A stretch of DNA of 53,500 bases from Lentisphaeraceae bacterium (lineage in GTDB: Bacteria; Verrucomicrobiota; Lentisphaeria; Lentisphaerales; Lentisphaeraceae). How positions within the stretch are numbered: the first letter of the stretch is position 1; every line of letters begins with the position of its first letter. The position numbers and the translations under genes are program-made. Location: positions 1-53,500 of the forward strand of contig JAJPOQ010000044.1 in assembly GCA_021232515.1 (NCBI GenBank), in the 5' to 3' direction. The notes beneath the pieces were generated by a model. It had not been told where the DNA came from. It did not search any database and saw only the letters and a program-made list of their open reading frames with translations. This document shows positions 36,673 to 43,995 of this stretch, in pieces.

Positions 36673-36756
36673 ATTCTCCTAATGATTTAGCTATGTTCTG
36701 TCAAGTGTATGACTTATTTGAGAAGAGGTTAGAAATAGAGAGGACTTATATTGGTC

Positions 36757-36785
36757 GTGGGATTTTGCTAGAATTGGTATTCATA
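36757..36785 (+). promoter_or_regulatory. Promoter E of the local ECF regulon
   Basis: CGTGGGATT, 13 bases, TATTCATA, identical in both boxes to promoter B. It lies 31 bases before ATG 36817 of a prepilin-like gene. Confidence 0.82.
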
Positions 36786-36816
36786 TCAGTAATAGCAGAC
36801 TGTAGAGGGAGTTGTA

Positions 36817-37584
36817 ATGAAAAAGTTTACTTTGATCGAGTTACTAGTTGTTGTCGCAATTATTGGTTTGTTGATGTCGATTTTACTACCGTCATTAGCA
36901 AAAGCCAGGGAAGCAGGTAAGTCTGCTGTTTGTAAAAGCAATATGAAACAGTTAGGCATAGCTTTTGAATTATATGCTGGCAATAGCGACGAAAGTGTAA
37001 CTCCTGGTGGTATGAAATTTAGTATGGCACCTGCAAGTTTTAATTACCCTAGACAAGACAAAACTACTTATTATTCAGATCCTGCTTTGTTAGGACAATA
37101 TGCCGGAAACGATATGTATACAGGAAATGCTTGGAATCATATTCAAGGTCGTCAACCTGTTCGAAACTCAGCATTTAGTTGTCCAAGTGCAACAGATGAA
37201 AATACCTTTGGTGCTCCTCCTTATCATACTCGCATAGGTATAAATGTTCGAATTTCGCCAGTTATTCACGTGGATTCAGATTGGGATAAAATCATTAAAA
37301 TTGGGACAATTGCTGATCCGGTCAAGCTAGTTATGTTTGTCGACCATAAAGGGGCTCGTTTTCACCCTGGTTATGGGAGTGCACCTCCATCTCATGGTAA
37401 TCCTCAACCTTTAACAAATGATGACGGAGGTAATTGGAGCTTTGGTGTTGATTTATCTTATTACAATTGGGTTAAACGACACAAGCAAGGAACTAACCTA
37501 GGCTTTGCTGATGGTCATGTCAGTTTCTCTAGAAATCTTCAGGCCGATGTCGCCGATGAAAAATATAAAGTGGTGAATCGTTAG
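36817..37584 (+). CDS. Prepilin-like protein with C-terminal H-x9-DG-type motif
   Basis: A 255-residue protein with the leader [18 protein letters not shown] and one hydrophobic helix, then [16 protein letters not shown] and, near the end, [17 protein letters not shown], the classic H-x9-DG form of the planctomycete-type prepilin family. GAGGGAG precedes the ATG. The gene is alone under promoter E, and converges with the prepilin-like gene at 37592-38329 with seven bases between the stops. The role of these proteins is unknown. Confidence 0.85.
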   Translation: MKKFTLIELLVVVAIIGLLMSILLPSLAKAREAGKSAVCKSNMKQLGIAFELYAGNSDESVTPGGMKFSMAPASFNYPRQDKTTYYSDPALLGQYAGNDMYTGNAWNHIQGRQPVRNSAFSCPSATDENTFGAPPYHTRIGINVRISPVIHVDSDWDKIIKIGTIADPVKLVMFVDHKGARFHPGYGSAPPSHGNPQPLTNDDGGNWSFGVDLSYYNWVKRHKQGTNLGFADGHVSFSRNLQADVADEKYKVVNR

Positions 37585-37591
37585 TTAGTAG

Positions 37592-38329
37592 TCAGTTTCC
37601 TGCAGTTGTTTCAAGCATTGGCCAGTATTGTAGTTTTGAGTGGCCATCGACATATGTAAATGCCGAACTTTTATTTGGATGTCTAAGGACAATACTTGAG
37701 TCTTTAATGAGTAAGTAGCCAAAGTATTCTTCGTCTTTTAATCCAAGGTCCCAGTCGCGTATATACATACCGTTAGTTCTATCCCCCATAAGCACCGCTT
37801 GGTCAGGCTTATCTATTTTTGTGACATTTAAAGGATCCTGACTTTTCCAGTTTCCCCAGTGTTGCCAGAGATTCATGTTTGGACCATAGCTTGATTGGCG
37901 GGCTTCAGTTTCACCAATTATGACTCTGGTGTCGATAGGGCACTTATATATCGCATCCTCTTCTTTGATTTTGCGCCAAAAGACAACATCATTATCTTGG
38001 AAGTGACCTTTGTCATTATCAAATAAAAAACCCATGTAGCGCTGATATTTTGCTTTATTGGTTCCAGAATAAACTCCAGATTCGTTCCACATATCTTTAT
38101 AAAGACCTTTTGTACTTAAAGAGCCATTTGTTACTGGAGGTATGTGGCCGCCATTATTATTCATAAAGAAGTTGGTGACTATGAAAAGCTGTTTTTGGTT
38201 GCTCAAGCAAACGGCAGTTTTTGCTCGTGCTCTTGCCTGTTGTATAGAGGGCAAAAGAAGTGTTGAGAGCATCGCAAACATAGCAATGAGCGCCAAAAGC
38301 TCTATCAAGGTAAATCTTTTCAGTCTCAT
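37592..38329 (-). CDS. Prepilin-like protein with C-terminal H-x9-DG-type motif
   Basis: A 245-residue protein with the leader KRFTLIELLALIAMFAML, a helix, CLSNQKQLFIVTNFF and RHPNKSSAFTYVDGHSKL near the end. CGGAGAGG is the ribosome site, ten bases before ATG 38329. It is under promoter F, which is divergent from promoter G of the sigma factor gene in the same intergenic region. Another member of the prepilin-like set that this regulon controls. Confidence 0.85.
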   Translation of the reverse strand: MRLKRFTLIELLALIAMFAMLSTLLLPSIQQARARAKTAVCLSNQKQLFIVTNFFMNNNGGHIPPVTNGSLSTKGLYKDMWNESGVYSGTNKAKYQRYMGFLFDNDKGHFQDNDVVFWRKIKEEDAIYKCPIDTRVIIGETEARQSSYGPNMNLWQHWGNWKSQDPLNVTKIDKPDQAVLMGDRTNGMYIRDWDLGLKDEEYFGYLLIKDSSIVLRHPNKSSAFTYVDGHSKLQYWPMLETTAGN

Positions 38330-38350
38330 TTTTTAATCCTCTCCGTTATT

Positions 38351-38379
38351 AGTGAATAGAGCTTCATAGAGAATCCCAT
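38351..38379 (-). promoter_or_regulatory. Promoter F of the local ECF regulon
   Basis: On the minus strand: CATGGGATT, 13 bases, TATTCACT. The first base after C is A rather than G, as in promoter G. It lies 21 bases before ATG 38329. Confidence 0.72.
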
Positions 38380-38439
38380 GTTAAATGTGAAAGAAAGTTT
38401 TACTTAAAAACTTTTTTACATGTTTCTGGAAAATTCATC

Positions 38440-38468
38440 ATGGGATCTGGAGATGACCCTTATACATA
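38440..38468 (+). promoter_or_regulatory. Promoter G of the local ECF regulon (autoregulation)
   Basis: CATGGGATC, 13 bases, TATACATA, upstream of the ECF sigma gene (ATG 38557) with a leader of about 80 bases. Together with F it lies in the 227-base divergent region 38330-38556. Autoregulation of the sigma factor is inferred from this site. Confidence 0.7.
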
Positions 38469-38556
38469 TTAGTGAAGACATTTTATTTCGTGAAAGCGAG
38501 CATGTTGTATGTGTGAACAAAAATGCTTTATAATGTCTTCGAAACGTGAGGTGTAT

Positions 38557-39099
38557 ATGAGTGGTTTTGAAGAAAAGTTTGGAGAGGAAGTTCAGGCTGA
38601 GTTTGTCGCCAATATAGCGAATGTTCAGCGCCAACTTCACGCATACATATTTTCTTTGGTTAGACATAGAGAAGATACTGAAGATGTTTTACAAGAGACA
38701 AACTATGTCTTGTGGAGAAGAGCAGAGACTTTCACTCCAGGTACGAATTTTAGAGCTTGGGCTTACAAAGTTGCCCAGCTTCAGGTTATGGCTTATAGGA
38801 AGAAGAAGTATAAGCTAAATGAGAGAGAGTGGTTAGACTCTGAGTTGATCGAAGCTTTAGCGGAAGAGTCACTTGAAGAAGCCGACTACTATGAGTTGCG
38901 CTACAATGCGCTACAGACATGTTTACAAGCTTTGCCGCATGAAAGAAGACAGTTGGTCTCAAACAGGTATGCTCCTGGCGGTTGTGTAAATGACATGGCC
39001 GAGCAGTTGGGGAAAGCGCCAAAAGCAGTTTCAGAAACCTTGCGTCGCATACGCCACGCATTGATGAAATGTATAAAAGAGAAAACGGTTACAGCATGA
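38557..39099 (+). CDS. ECF RNA polymerase sigma factor (FecR-type partner)
   Basis: A 180-residue sigma factor with region 2 (SLVRHREDTEDVLQETNYVLWRR, then FRAWAYKVAQLQVMAYRKKK) and region 4 (RYAPGGCVNDMAEQLGKAPKAVSETLRRIRHAL). Of three in-frame ATGs (38509, 38533, 38557), the last has a good ribosome site, GAGGTG, five bases upstream. The stop overlaps the start of the FecR anti-sigma gene by four bases (ATGA), a typical sigma/anti-sigma pair of the planctomycete type. Its own promoter G and six nearby promoters share one two-box signal at fixed spacing, so this is the prime candidate to read that signal. Confidence 0.88.
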   Translation: MSGFEEKFGEEVQAEFVANIANVQRQLHAYIFSLVRHREDTEDVLQETNYVLWRRAETFTPGTNFRAWAYKVAQLQVMAYRKKKYKLNEREWLDSELIEALAEESLEEADYYELRYNALQTCLQALPHERRQLVSNRYAPGGCVNDMAEQLGKAPKAVSETLRRIRHALMKCIKEKTVTA

Positions 39100-41039
39100 T
39101 TGAAGATAACAAAGAGTTTGATGCAAAGCAGCTACAAAAGTTGCTTGATGCTATAGCAGATGAGTCAATTACAGAGTCTCAAGAAGCAGAGCTTCAAGAG
39201 CTTTTGAAAGGTAATAAAGCCGCGCGCAGAACTTACCTTGAATTCACTCATATGTTAGACTCTTTGCATTGGTCAGCAGCAGAGTCTATGGTGGATTTAC
39301 CTGAGGTTCCACTACCTCATAGAGAGCCCGCAAAAGACAGTTTGAGGTTTCCTTTTTGGGTTTTATCTGTTGCCGCCTTAATTATCATATCCTTCATTAT
39401 TTCCTATAACTCAAGTTTGTTGGATGACTCTATCGGTGATTTACAGGCTTCAAGCGATGCCGTTTGGCAAGGGAATACCCAGAACGGTAGAATCGATTCA
39501 GGTCTTCTTAGTTTAAAATCAGGAAAAGCAAAGATTATTCTTGATAGTGGCGCCGAGCTGAACTTAACCGCACCAGCGACGGTAGACTTAGTCTCCAGTT
39601 TAAGAGTGAGAATGGAACGAGGCACAATTCGTGTCAAAGCACCTGACTCAGCGATGGGTTTTCGCCTTGAAACTATAGCATCTGACTTTGTCGATATAGG
39701 CACAGAGTTTGAAGTAACTGTTGGTTATAATAATTCCTCAGAGGTTCACGTAATAGATGGCTTGGTTATAGCAAGACCAAATCACGGTGAAATGATCGTT
39801 CCTTTTGCAAAAAATGAATCAGCTAGGATCGATCCTGTTTTTGGTGATGTTGTTTCAATCGAGTCTAAACGTGTTCACAAGGACATCTTGCTGCCAAACG
39901 AGGCAAACAACTACACGGCTCTACCTGACGGTGCGCGAGTTATCTTTATGGGTGATAGAGCAACAGACTTTGAAACCTATTTACATATGATTAATCAAGC
40001 TATTCATGACTTTGACTCAAAGAAAGCTCCTGTTCTTTTAAATGCTGGTATGACTTGTCGTTTATTTTTTGAAGAAGATGAAATACAAGACTTAGTATTC
40101 GATCTAAATCCAACTCATGCAGTACTCGCTTTTGGTTCAGAAATAGCTGCTCATTTTGGTAGTCGAAAAATTTACAGAATTCCCCCAAATGATTTTAAAG
40201 CAGCTATTGTTAAAGTTTGTGATCGCTTGGAAAAAAGCGGGGTTCAACCGATTCTTATGACGGGCTATCCTTTTGTTTTAGATGACGCAGAGTGTGTAAG
40301 TTTGTTGAATTCTTATAACTTAATTCTCCGCCAAATCGCAAAAAATAGAAACTACCGTGTTGCTGAAGTTGATCGCGAGTATGAAATGTATGAGCTCAAA
40401 AGTCGTCATGCAAAGCTTGTCATGCCGAAAGGGCTTTATCCAACATTTGAAGGTCACAGACTGATCGCCAGAAGTATTTTAGATTCATTTGGTTATTCGC
40501 ACTTAGAAGTCCCTAAGACACTGCGCTTTCAAGAAGCTGAAGGTTTGATCAAAGACTGGTGGGTATCCCCAGATTTGGATCGCAAGAAAGACTTTTTGAC
40601 AGAGGAAATGGTTAAGAATGTAGATTACAGTTCTTGGACTAAGCTCTCACTTCCTATGGCGGCTTATGACGATCTTGCTAAGAAGATGCTCGTTCCACAT
40701 ATGACTTATCCTGTTCAGGCAAGAAGCCTTGGGGTAGCGATGCCATTGACAGAACGGTACTGGAATAAAGCCCGGGCTTATACAGAGTACCTTAGTGATG
40801 AAGCTAAGGATGTATATCTAAATATTGGTGGTGATGTTAAAGAAATTTGGCTAAATGAAGAAGAAGTACGAAAGGATCTTCCAGGTATATACAGCGTTGG
40901 TCGGCACATAGGCTTTTACCGCATTCCTATCAAGCTGAAGAAAGGGGTCAATAAGATCCTTTTAGAAGCTCAAAATAGTTTTTTTATAAGTATCACAGAA
41001 AATAAAGACTGGGGACTTCAACCACCAGCAGCAAAATAG
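39096..41039 (+). CDS. FecR-type anti-sigma protein with degenerate SGNH-like sensor domain
   Basis: A 647-residue membrane protein. The N-terminal 70 residues (ELQELLKGNKAARRTYLEF) are the sigma-binding part known from planctomycete-type regulators; a helix lies near 88-108 (FWVLSVAALIIISFIIS); a FecR domain follows (about 120-240, LRVRMERGTIRVKAPDS, DIGTEFEV). From about 280 comes an SGNH-like domain with all four blocks recognisable but no catalytic residue: FMGDRATD for GDS, LLNAGMTC, FGSEIA for GTND, KGLYPTFEGHRLIA for DGxHP-type. The last 130 residues may be a jelly-roll. The start ATG 39096 overlaps the sigma stop. I infer that it senses a ligand outside the membrane and holds or frees the sigma factor. 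Confidence 0.82.
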   Translation: MIEDNKEFDAKQLQKLLDAIADESITESQEAELQELLKGNKAARRTYLEFTHMLDSLHWSAAESMVDLPEVPLPHREPAKDSLRFPFWVLSVAALIIISFIISYNSSLLDDSIGDLQASSDAVWQGNTQNGRIDSGLLSLKSGKAKIILDSGAELNLTAPATVDLVSSLRVRMERGTIRVKAPDSAMGFRLETIASDFVDIGTEFEVTVGYNNSSEVHVIDGLVIARPNHGEMIVPFAKNESARIDPVFGDVVSIESKRVHKDILLPNEANNYTALPDGARVIFMGDRATDFETYLHMINQAIHDFDSKKAPVLLNAGMTCRLFFEEDEIQDLVFDLNPTHAVLAFGSEIAAHFGSRKIYRIPPNDFKAAIVKVCDRLEKSGVQPILMTGYPFVLDDAECVSLLNSYNLILRQIAKNRNYRVAEVDREYEMYELKSRHAKLVMPKGLYPTFEGHRLIARSILDSFGYSHLEVPKTLRFQEAEGLIKDWWVSPDLDRKKDFLTEEMVKNVDYSSWTKLSLPMAAYDDLAKKMLVPHMTYPVQARSLGVAMPLTERYWNKARAYTEYLSDEAKDVYLNIGGDVKEIWLNEEEVRKDLPGIYSVGRHIGFYRIPIKLKKGVNKILLEAQNSFFISITENKDWGLQPPAAK

Positions 41040-41041
41040 CA

Positions 41042-41088
41042 ATAAAGTAGTATCTTGAGTCACGCGTGGATTAAGGAAACTACTTTAT
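41042..41088 (+). promoter_or_regulatory. Perfect 10-bp inverted repeat over the start of the acuI-like gene
   Basis: ATAAAGTAGT at 41042-41051 and ACTACTTTAT at 41079-41088 are exact complements, with a 27-base loop. The right arm takes in the first two bases of the ATG, and the loop holds the ribosome site AAGGAA and a CACGCGTG palindrome. It may fold in mRNA or bind a regulator as DNA. No function can be proved. Confidence 0.45.
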
Positions 41089-42070
41089 GAATCTAGCTTT
41101 TAAGGCTTTAGTTGTTCGAGAAGAGAACAACAAGTTTGTCCGTCAGATAGAAGAGAAAGATATAAGTGACTTGCCAGAAGGCGATTTGCTTATCAAGGTT
41201 AGTTACTCTTCTCTTAATTTTAAAGATGCTCTATCTGCGAGTGGCAATAAAGGTGTAACTCGAAACTATCCTCATACTCCTGGAATAGATACCGCCGGTA
41301 TTGTTGTCACTTCTTCGTCTAAAGAATTCTCAGAAGGCGATGAGGTAATCGTAACAAGTTATGATTTGGGAATGAATACCGCCGGTGGGTTTGGACAATA
41401 TATAAGAGTGCCTAAAGATTGGGCTTTAAAATTGCCTAAAGGTTTGAGCTTGAAAGAATCCATGGTTCTAGGAACTGCAGGATTGACCGCTGGTATGTCC
41501 GTTCAAAAACTTCAGCAGGTTCTGCCAAGTGGTAAAATAGCCGTTTCAGGAGCCACAGGTGGAGTTGGTAGTTTAAGTATAAATATATTAGCGAAGCTTG
41601 GTTATGAAGTCGTTGCTATATCTGGAAAAGAAAGTGAAAAAGACTACTTGTTCTCACTAGGAGCTACAGAGCTTATTTCCCGTCAAGACTTTTCAGGAAT
41701 ATCGTCTAAGCCACTTCTCAAAGGTATTTTTGATGGCGCCATTGATACAGTCGGAGGCGTAGTTTTAGAAAACCTTTTGAAGTCTGTCAACTATAAAGGG
41801 GCCGTGACAATTTGTGGTAATGTTGGTTCGGCAGATCTTCACACAAGTGTTTATCCATTTATACTAAGAGGTCTAGCTGCGTTTGGCATAGACTCTCAAA
41901 ACTGTGATATGGCGGATAGAGAGAATATTTGGGGTCAACTAGCCAGCCTTTGGAAGCCTGATTTAGTTTTTACAGAATATGCCGAAATAGGCTTGGAAGG
42001 TTTGAGTGAAAGAATTGATTTAATGCTAGCAGGAAAAGTAAAAGGCCGAACTTTGGTTAAGCTTACATGA
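41087..42070 (+). CDS. YhdH/AcuI-type NADPH-dependent oxidoreductase
   Basis: A 327-residue medium-chain dehydrogenase/reductase without zinc, of the YhdH/YhfP/AcuI type; AcuI reduces acryloyl-CoA to propionyl-CoA, an intermediate in DMSP use, so a marine role is plausible but other acceptors are possible. Family marks are SSLNFKDALSASGNKGVTR, PHTPGIDTAGIV, the nucleotide-binding SGATGGVGSLS and DGAIDTVGG. Length is as expected. AAGGAA lies before the ATG. It lies 47 bases after the anti-sigma gene and has an inverted repeat over its start, so regulation may be separate. Confidence 0.85.
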   Translation: MNLAFKALVVREENNKFVRQIEEKDISDLPEGDLLIKVSYSSLNFKDALSASGNKGVTRNYPHTPGIDTAGIVVTSSSKEFSEGDEVIVTSYDLGMNTAGGFGQYIRVPKDWALKLPKGLSLKESMVLGTAGLTAGMSVQKLQQVLPSGKIAVSGATGGVGSLSINILAKLGYEVVAISGKESEKDYLFSLGATELISRQDFSGISSKPLLKGIFDGAIDTVGGVVLENLLKSVNYKGAVTICGNVGSADLHTSVYPFILRGLAAFGIDSQNCDMADRENIWGQLASLWKPDLVFTEYAEIGLEGLSERIDLMLAGKVKGRTLVKLT

Positions 42071-42145
42071 GTTTGAAAGTGTTGCAAATTTCAAAAAAAT
42101 GTGATTCCCCTTTGAAAAAAGGCAGAGTTGTTGGCATTTTTGGCA

Positions 42146-43948
42146 ATGATTAAAGAAAAGTTATCTCTAAAGGAAGAAGTTAAAGGCTTTCAATTAAAGT
42201 TGATTAGTCGCATCTTCGCAGAAAAAAAAGAAGACTCTTGGCAAGGTGAACTTTCCAGTAGTGCTCTTTCAACTGCAGTTGGTATATTTTCATTATCTCA
42301 GTTTGATCAAGATCAGTATGTGGTCGAGATAAAGTCAGGTCTGAATTGGTTGGTTAAAAATATTAATGAAGATGGCAGCTACGGAGACACAGTTGCAAGC
42401 CCAGGAAATATAAGTACAACTCTTTTGGTGTGGGCGGCCTTTTCTGTCAGCACCAAGCTTGGTAGAGATGATCAAAAAACTATTTCAAAAATAGAATCCT
42501 ATATTTCTAAAGAAGCAGGTTCGTTAGAGCCAGATAAGATCATTGATAAAGTCTTAAGCTTTTATGGAGATGATCATACATTTTCAGTTCCCATTCTCAC
42601 AACTTGTACTTTGGCCGGTTGCTTTGGAGAAGATAAAAGTATCTGGAAAAGGATTCCGCAACTCCCTTTTGAGCTTTCTGTATTTCCTTCAAAGTTCTTC
42701 AAGAATCTTAAGTTAGATGTTGTCAGTTATGCTTTGCCGGCGCTCATCGCTATAGGAATAGTTCGTTTTAAGCATCGCCGAAGCTTTTTGAATCCACTAA
42801 GCTACATCAGAAGTGGAGCGGTAAATAAAGCTCTAAATAAACTTCAATCAATACAGCCGGAAAATGGTGGCTTCCTTGAAGCAAGTCCGTTAACAGGTTT
42901 TGTTCTCATGGCTCTTTCAAATAGTGGACACAAAAGTCATGTAGTGGCGGAGAAATGTGCTAGTTTTCTAAAGAACTCACAACGTCAAGATGGTAGTTTG
43001 CCAATAGATACTCACCTTCATACTTGGGTGACAACCTTGACGGCCAATGCACTAACGGAAAATGACAAGGCGACTTGGTTAGATAAATACTCCAAGCGTG
43101 ACCTTAAAAAGTTTTTACTGGCTCAACAGCATAAAGAAATTCACCCATATACCAATGCCGAACCTGGTGGTTTTGCCTGGTCACCACTCCCTGGAGCTGT
43201 GCCGGATGCAGATGATACAGCCGGTGCTCTTGTAGCGTTAAGACGTCTCTCAGAGAAGGGACATATGCCTATCGCGGAAGCTATATTTGGCATTCGTTGG
43301 TTGATCAGTTTACAGAACTCCGATGGTGGCATTCCGACTTTTTGTCATGGTTGGGGAAAGTTGCCTTTTGATAAAAGTTGCCCAGATATAACGGCCCATG
43401 TTATTCGTGCTTTCATTGAATGGGAAAACGACATCCCAGGACTAAAGGCAGAGATGCATACTTCAATAAAAAAGATGTTGACGTATTTAACAAATGTTCA
43501 GCGAAGTGATGGTTCATGGCAGCCTTTGTGGTTTGGTAATCAACAAACAGAGGGGCAAGTCAATTTAACTTATGGAACAGCTCAAGTTGTTATCGCTTTA
43601 AATGAGTGTGGCTTAACCGATTTTGATTTTGCAGACATACTTAAAAAAGGTGAGTCTTGGTTGATTGGAGCTCAGAATGTGGATGGAACATGGGGTGGTG
43701 CGGTTAAATCGCCTGCAAGTATTGAAGAAACTGCACTAGGTACAAATGCTCTTATTTCATCTGGTCACTATCCTGAGCAAGCTGATAAAGGGATGCAAGG
43801 GCTTTTGACGTTGACAGAAGGTGGCGTGAAATTTACCAGTAGTCCTATAGGCTTGTATTTTGCATCACTCTGGTACGATGAGAAGATGTACCCTCTAGTT
43901 TACTCTATGGCGGCAGTAGAGAAGTATTTGCTGAAGTCTGGGGAATAA
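42146..43948 (+). CDS. Squalene-hopene-cyclase-like terpene cyclase, short form
   Basis: A 600-residue alpha-alpha barrel protein related to squalene-hopene/oxidosqualene cyclases. It has the class II cyclase acid motif D354-A-D356-D357-T, QW-type repeats (QDGSLPIDTHLHTW, QRSDGSW, QNVDGTWGG), the FCHGWGKLPFDKSCPDITAH block, and an N-terminal DGSYGD segment. The usual length for the hopene cyclases is about 630-680, so it is a short and divergent member; the substrate may not be squalene. Alternative starts TTG 42128 and ATG 42146 exist; ATG is preferred, though no clear ribosome site is seen. A terminator with purD follows. Confidence 0.78.
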   Translation: MIKEKLSLKEEVKGFQLKLISRIFAEKKEDSWQGELSSSALSTAVGIFSLSQFDQDQYVVEIKSGLNWLVKNINEDGSYGDTVASPGNISTTLLVWAAFSVSTKLGRDDQKTISKIESYISKEAGSLEPDKIIDKVLSFYGDDHTFSVPILTTCTLAGCFGEDKSIWKRIPQLPFELSVFPSKFFKNLKLDVVSYALPALIAIGIVRFKHRRSFLNPLSYIRSGAVNKALNKLQSIQPENGGFLEASPLTGFVLMALSNSGHKSHVVAEKCASFLKNSQRQDGSLPIDTHLHTWVTTLTANALTENDKATWLDKYSKRDLKKFLLAQQHKEIHPYTNAEPGGFAWSPLPGAVPDADDTAGALVALRRLSEKGHMPIAEAIFGIRWLISLQNSDGGIPTFCHGWGKLPFDKSCPDITAHVIRAFIEWENDIPGLKAEMHTSIKKMLTYLTNVQRSDGSWQPLWFGNQQTEGQVNLTYGTAQVVIALNECGLTDFDFADILKKGESWLIGAQNVDGTWGGAVKSPASIEETALGTNALISSGHYPEQADKGMQGLLTLTEGGVKFTSSPIGLYFASLWYDEKMYPLVYSMAAVEKYLLKSGE

Positions 43949-43980
43949 AAAAGGCTGACCCGAAGGCCAGCCTTAAAAGT
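43945..43980 (-). terminator. Terminator between the cyclase gene and purD
   Basis: Stem AAGGCTG / CAGCCTT (43951-43957 and 43968-43974) with GGCC-containing loop. On the minus strand it is followed by TTTTTTATT, so it mainly ends purD; on the plus strand it may also end the cyclase gene, with AAAAAA before the stem. Confidence 0.75.
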
Positions 43981-43995
43981 TTATTTGAATGTAGC

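Noticed and set aside
42128..42145. TTG 42128 as start of the cyclase gene
   Set aside because: Adds only six residues with no ribosome site; ATG 42146 is as good or better.
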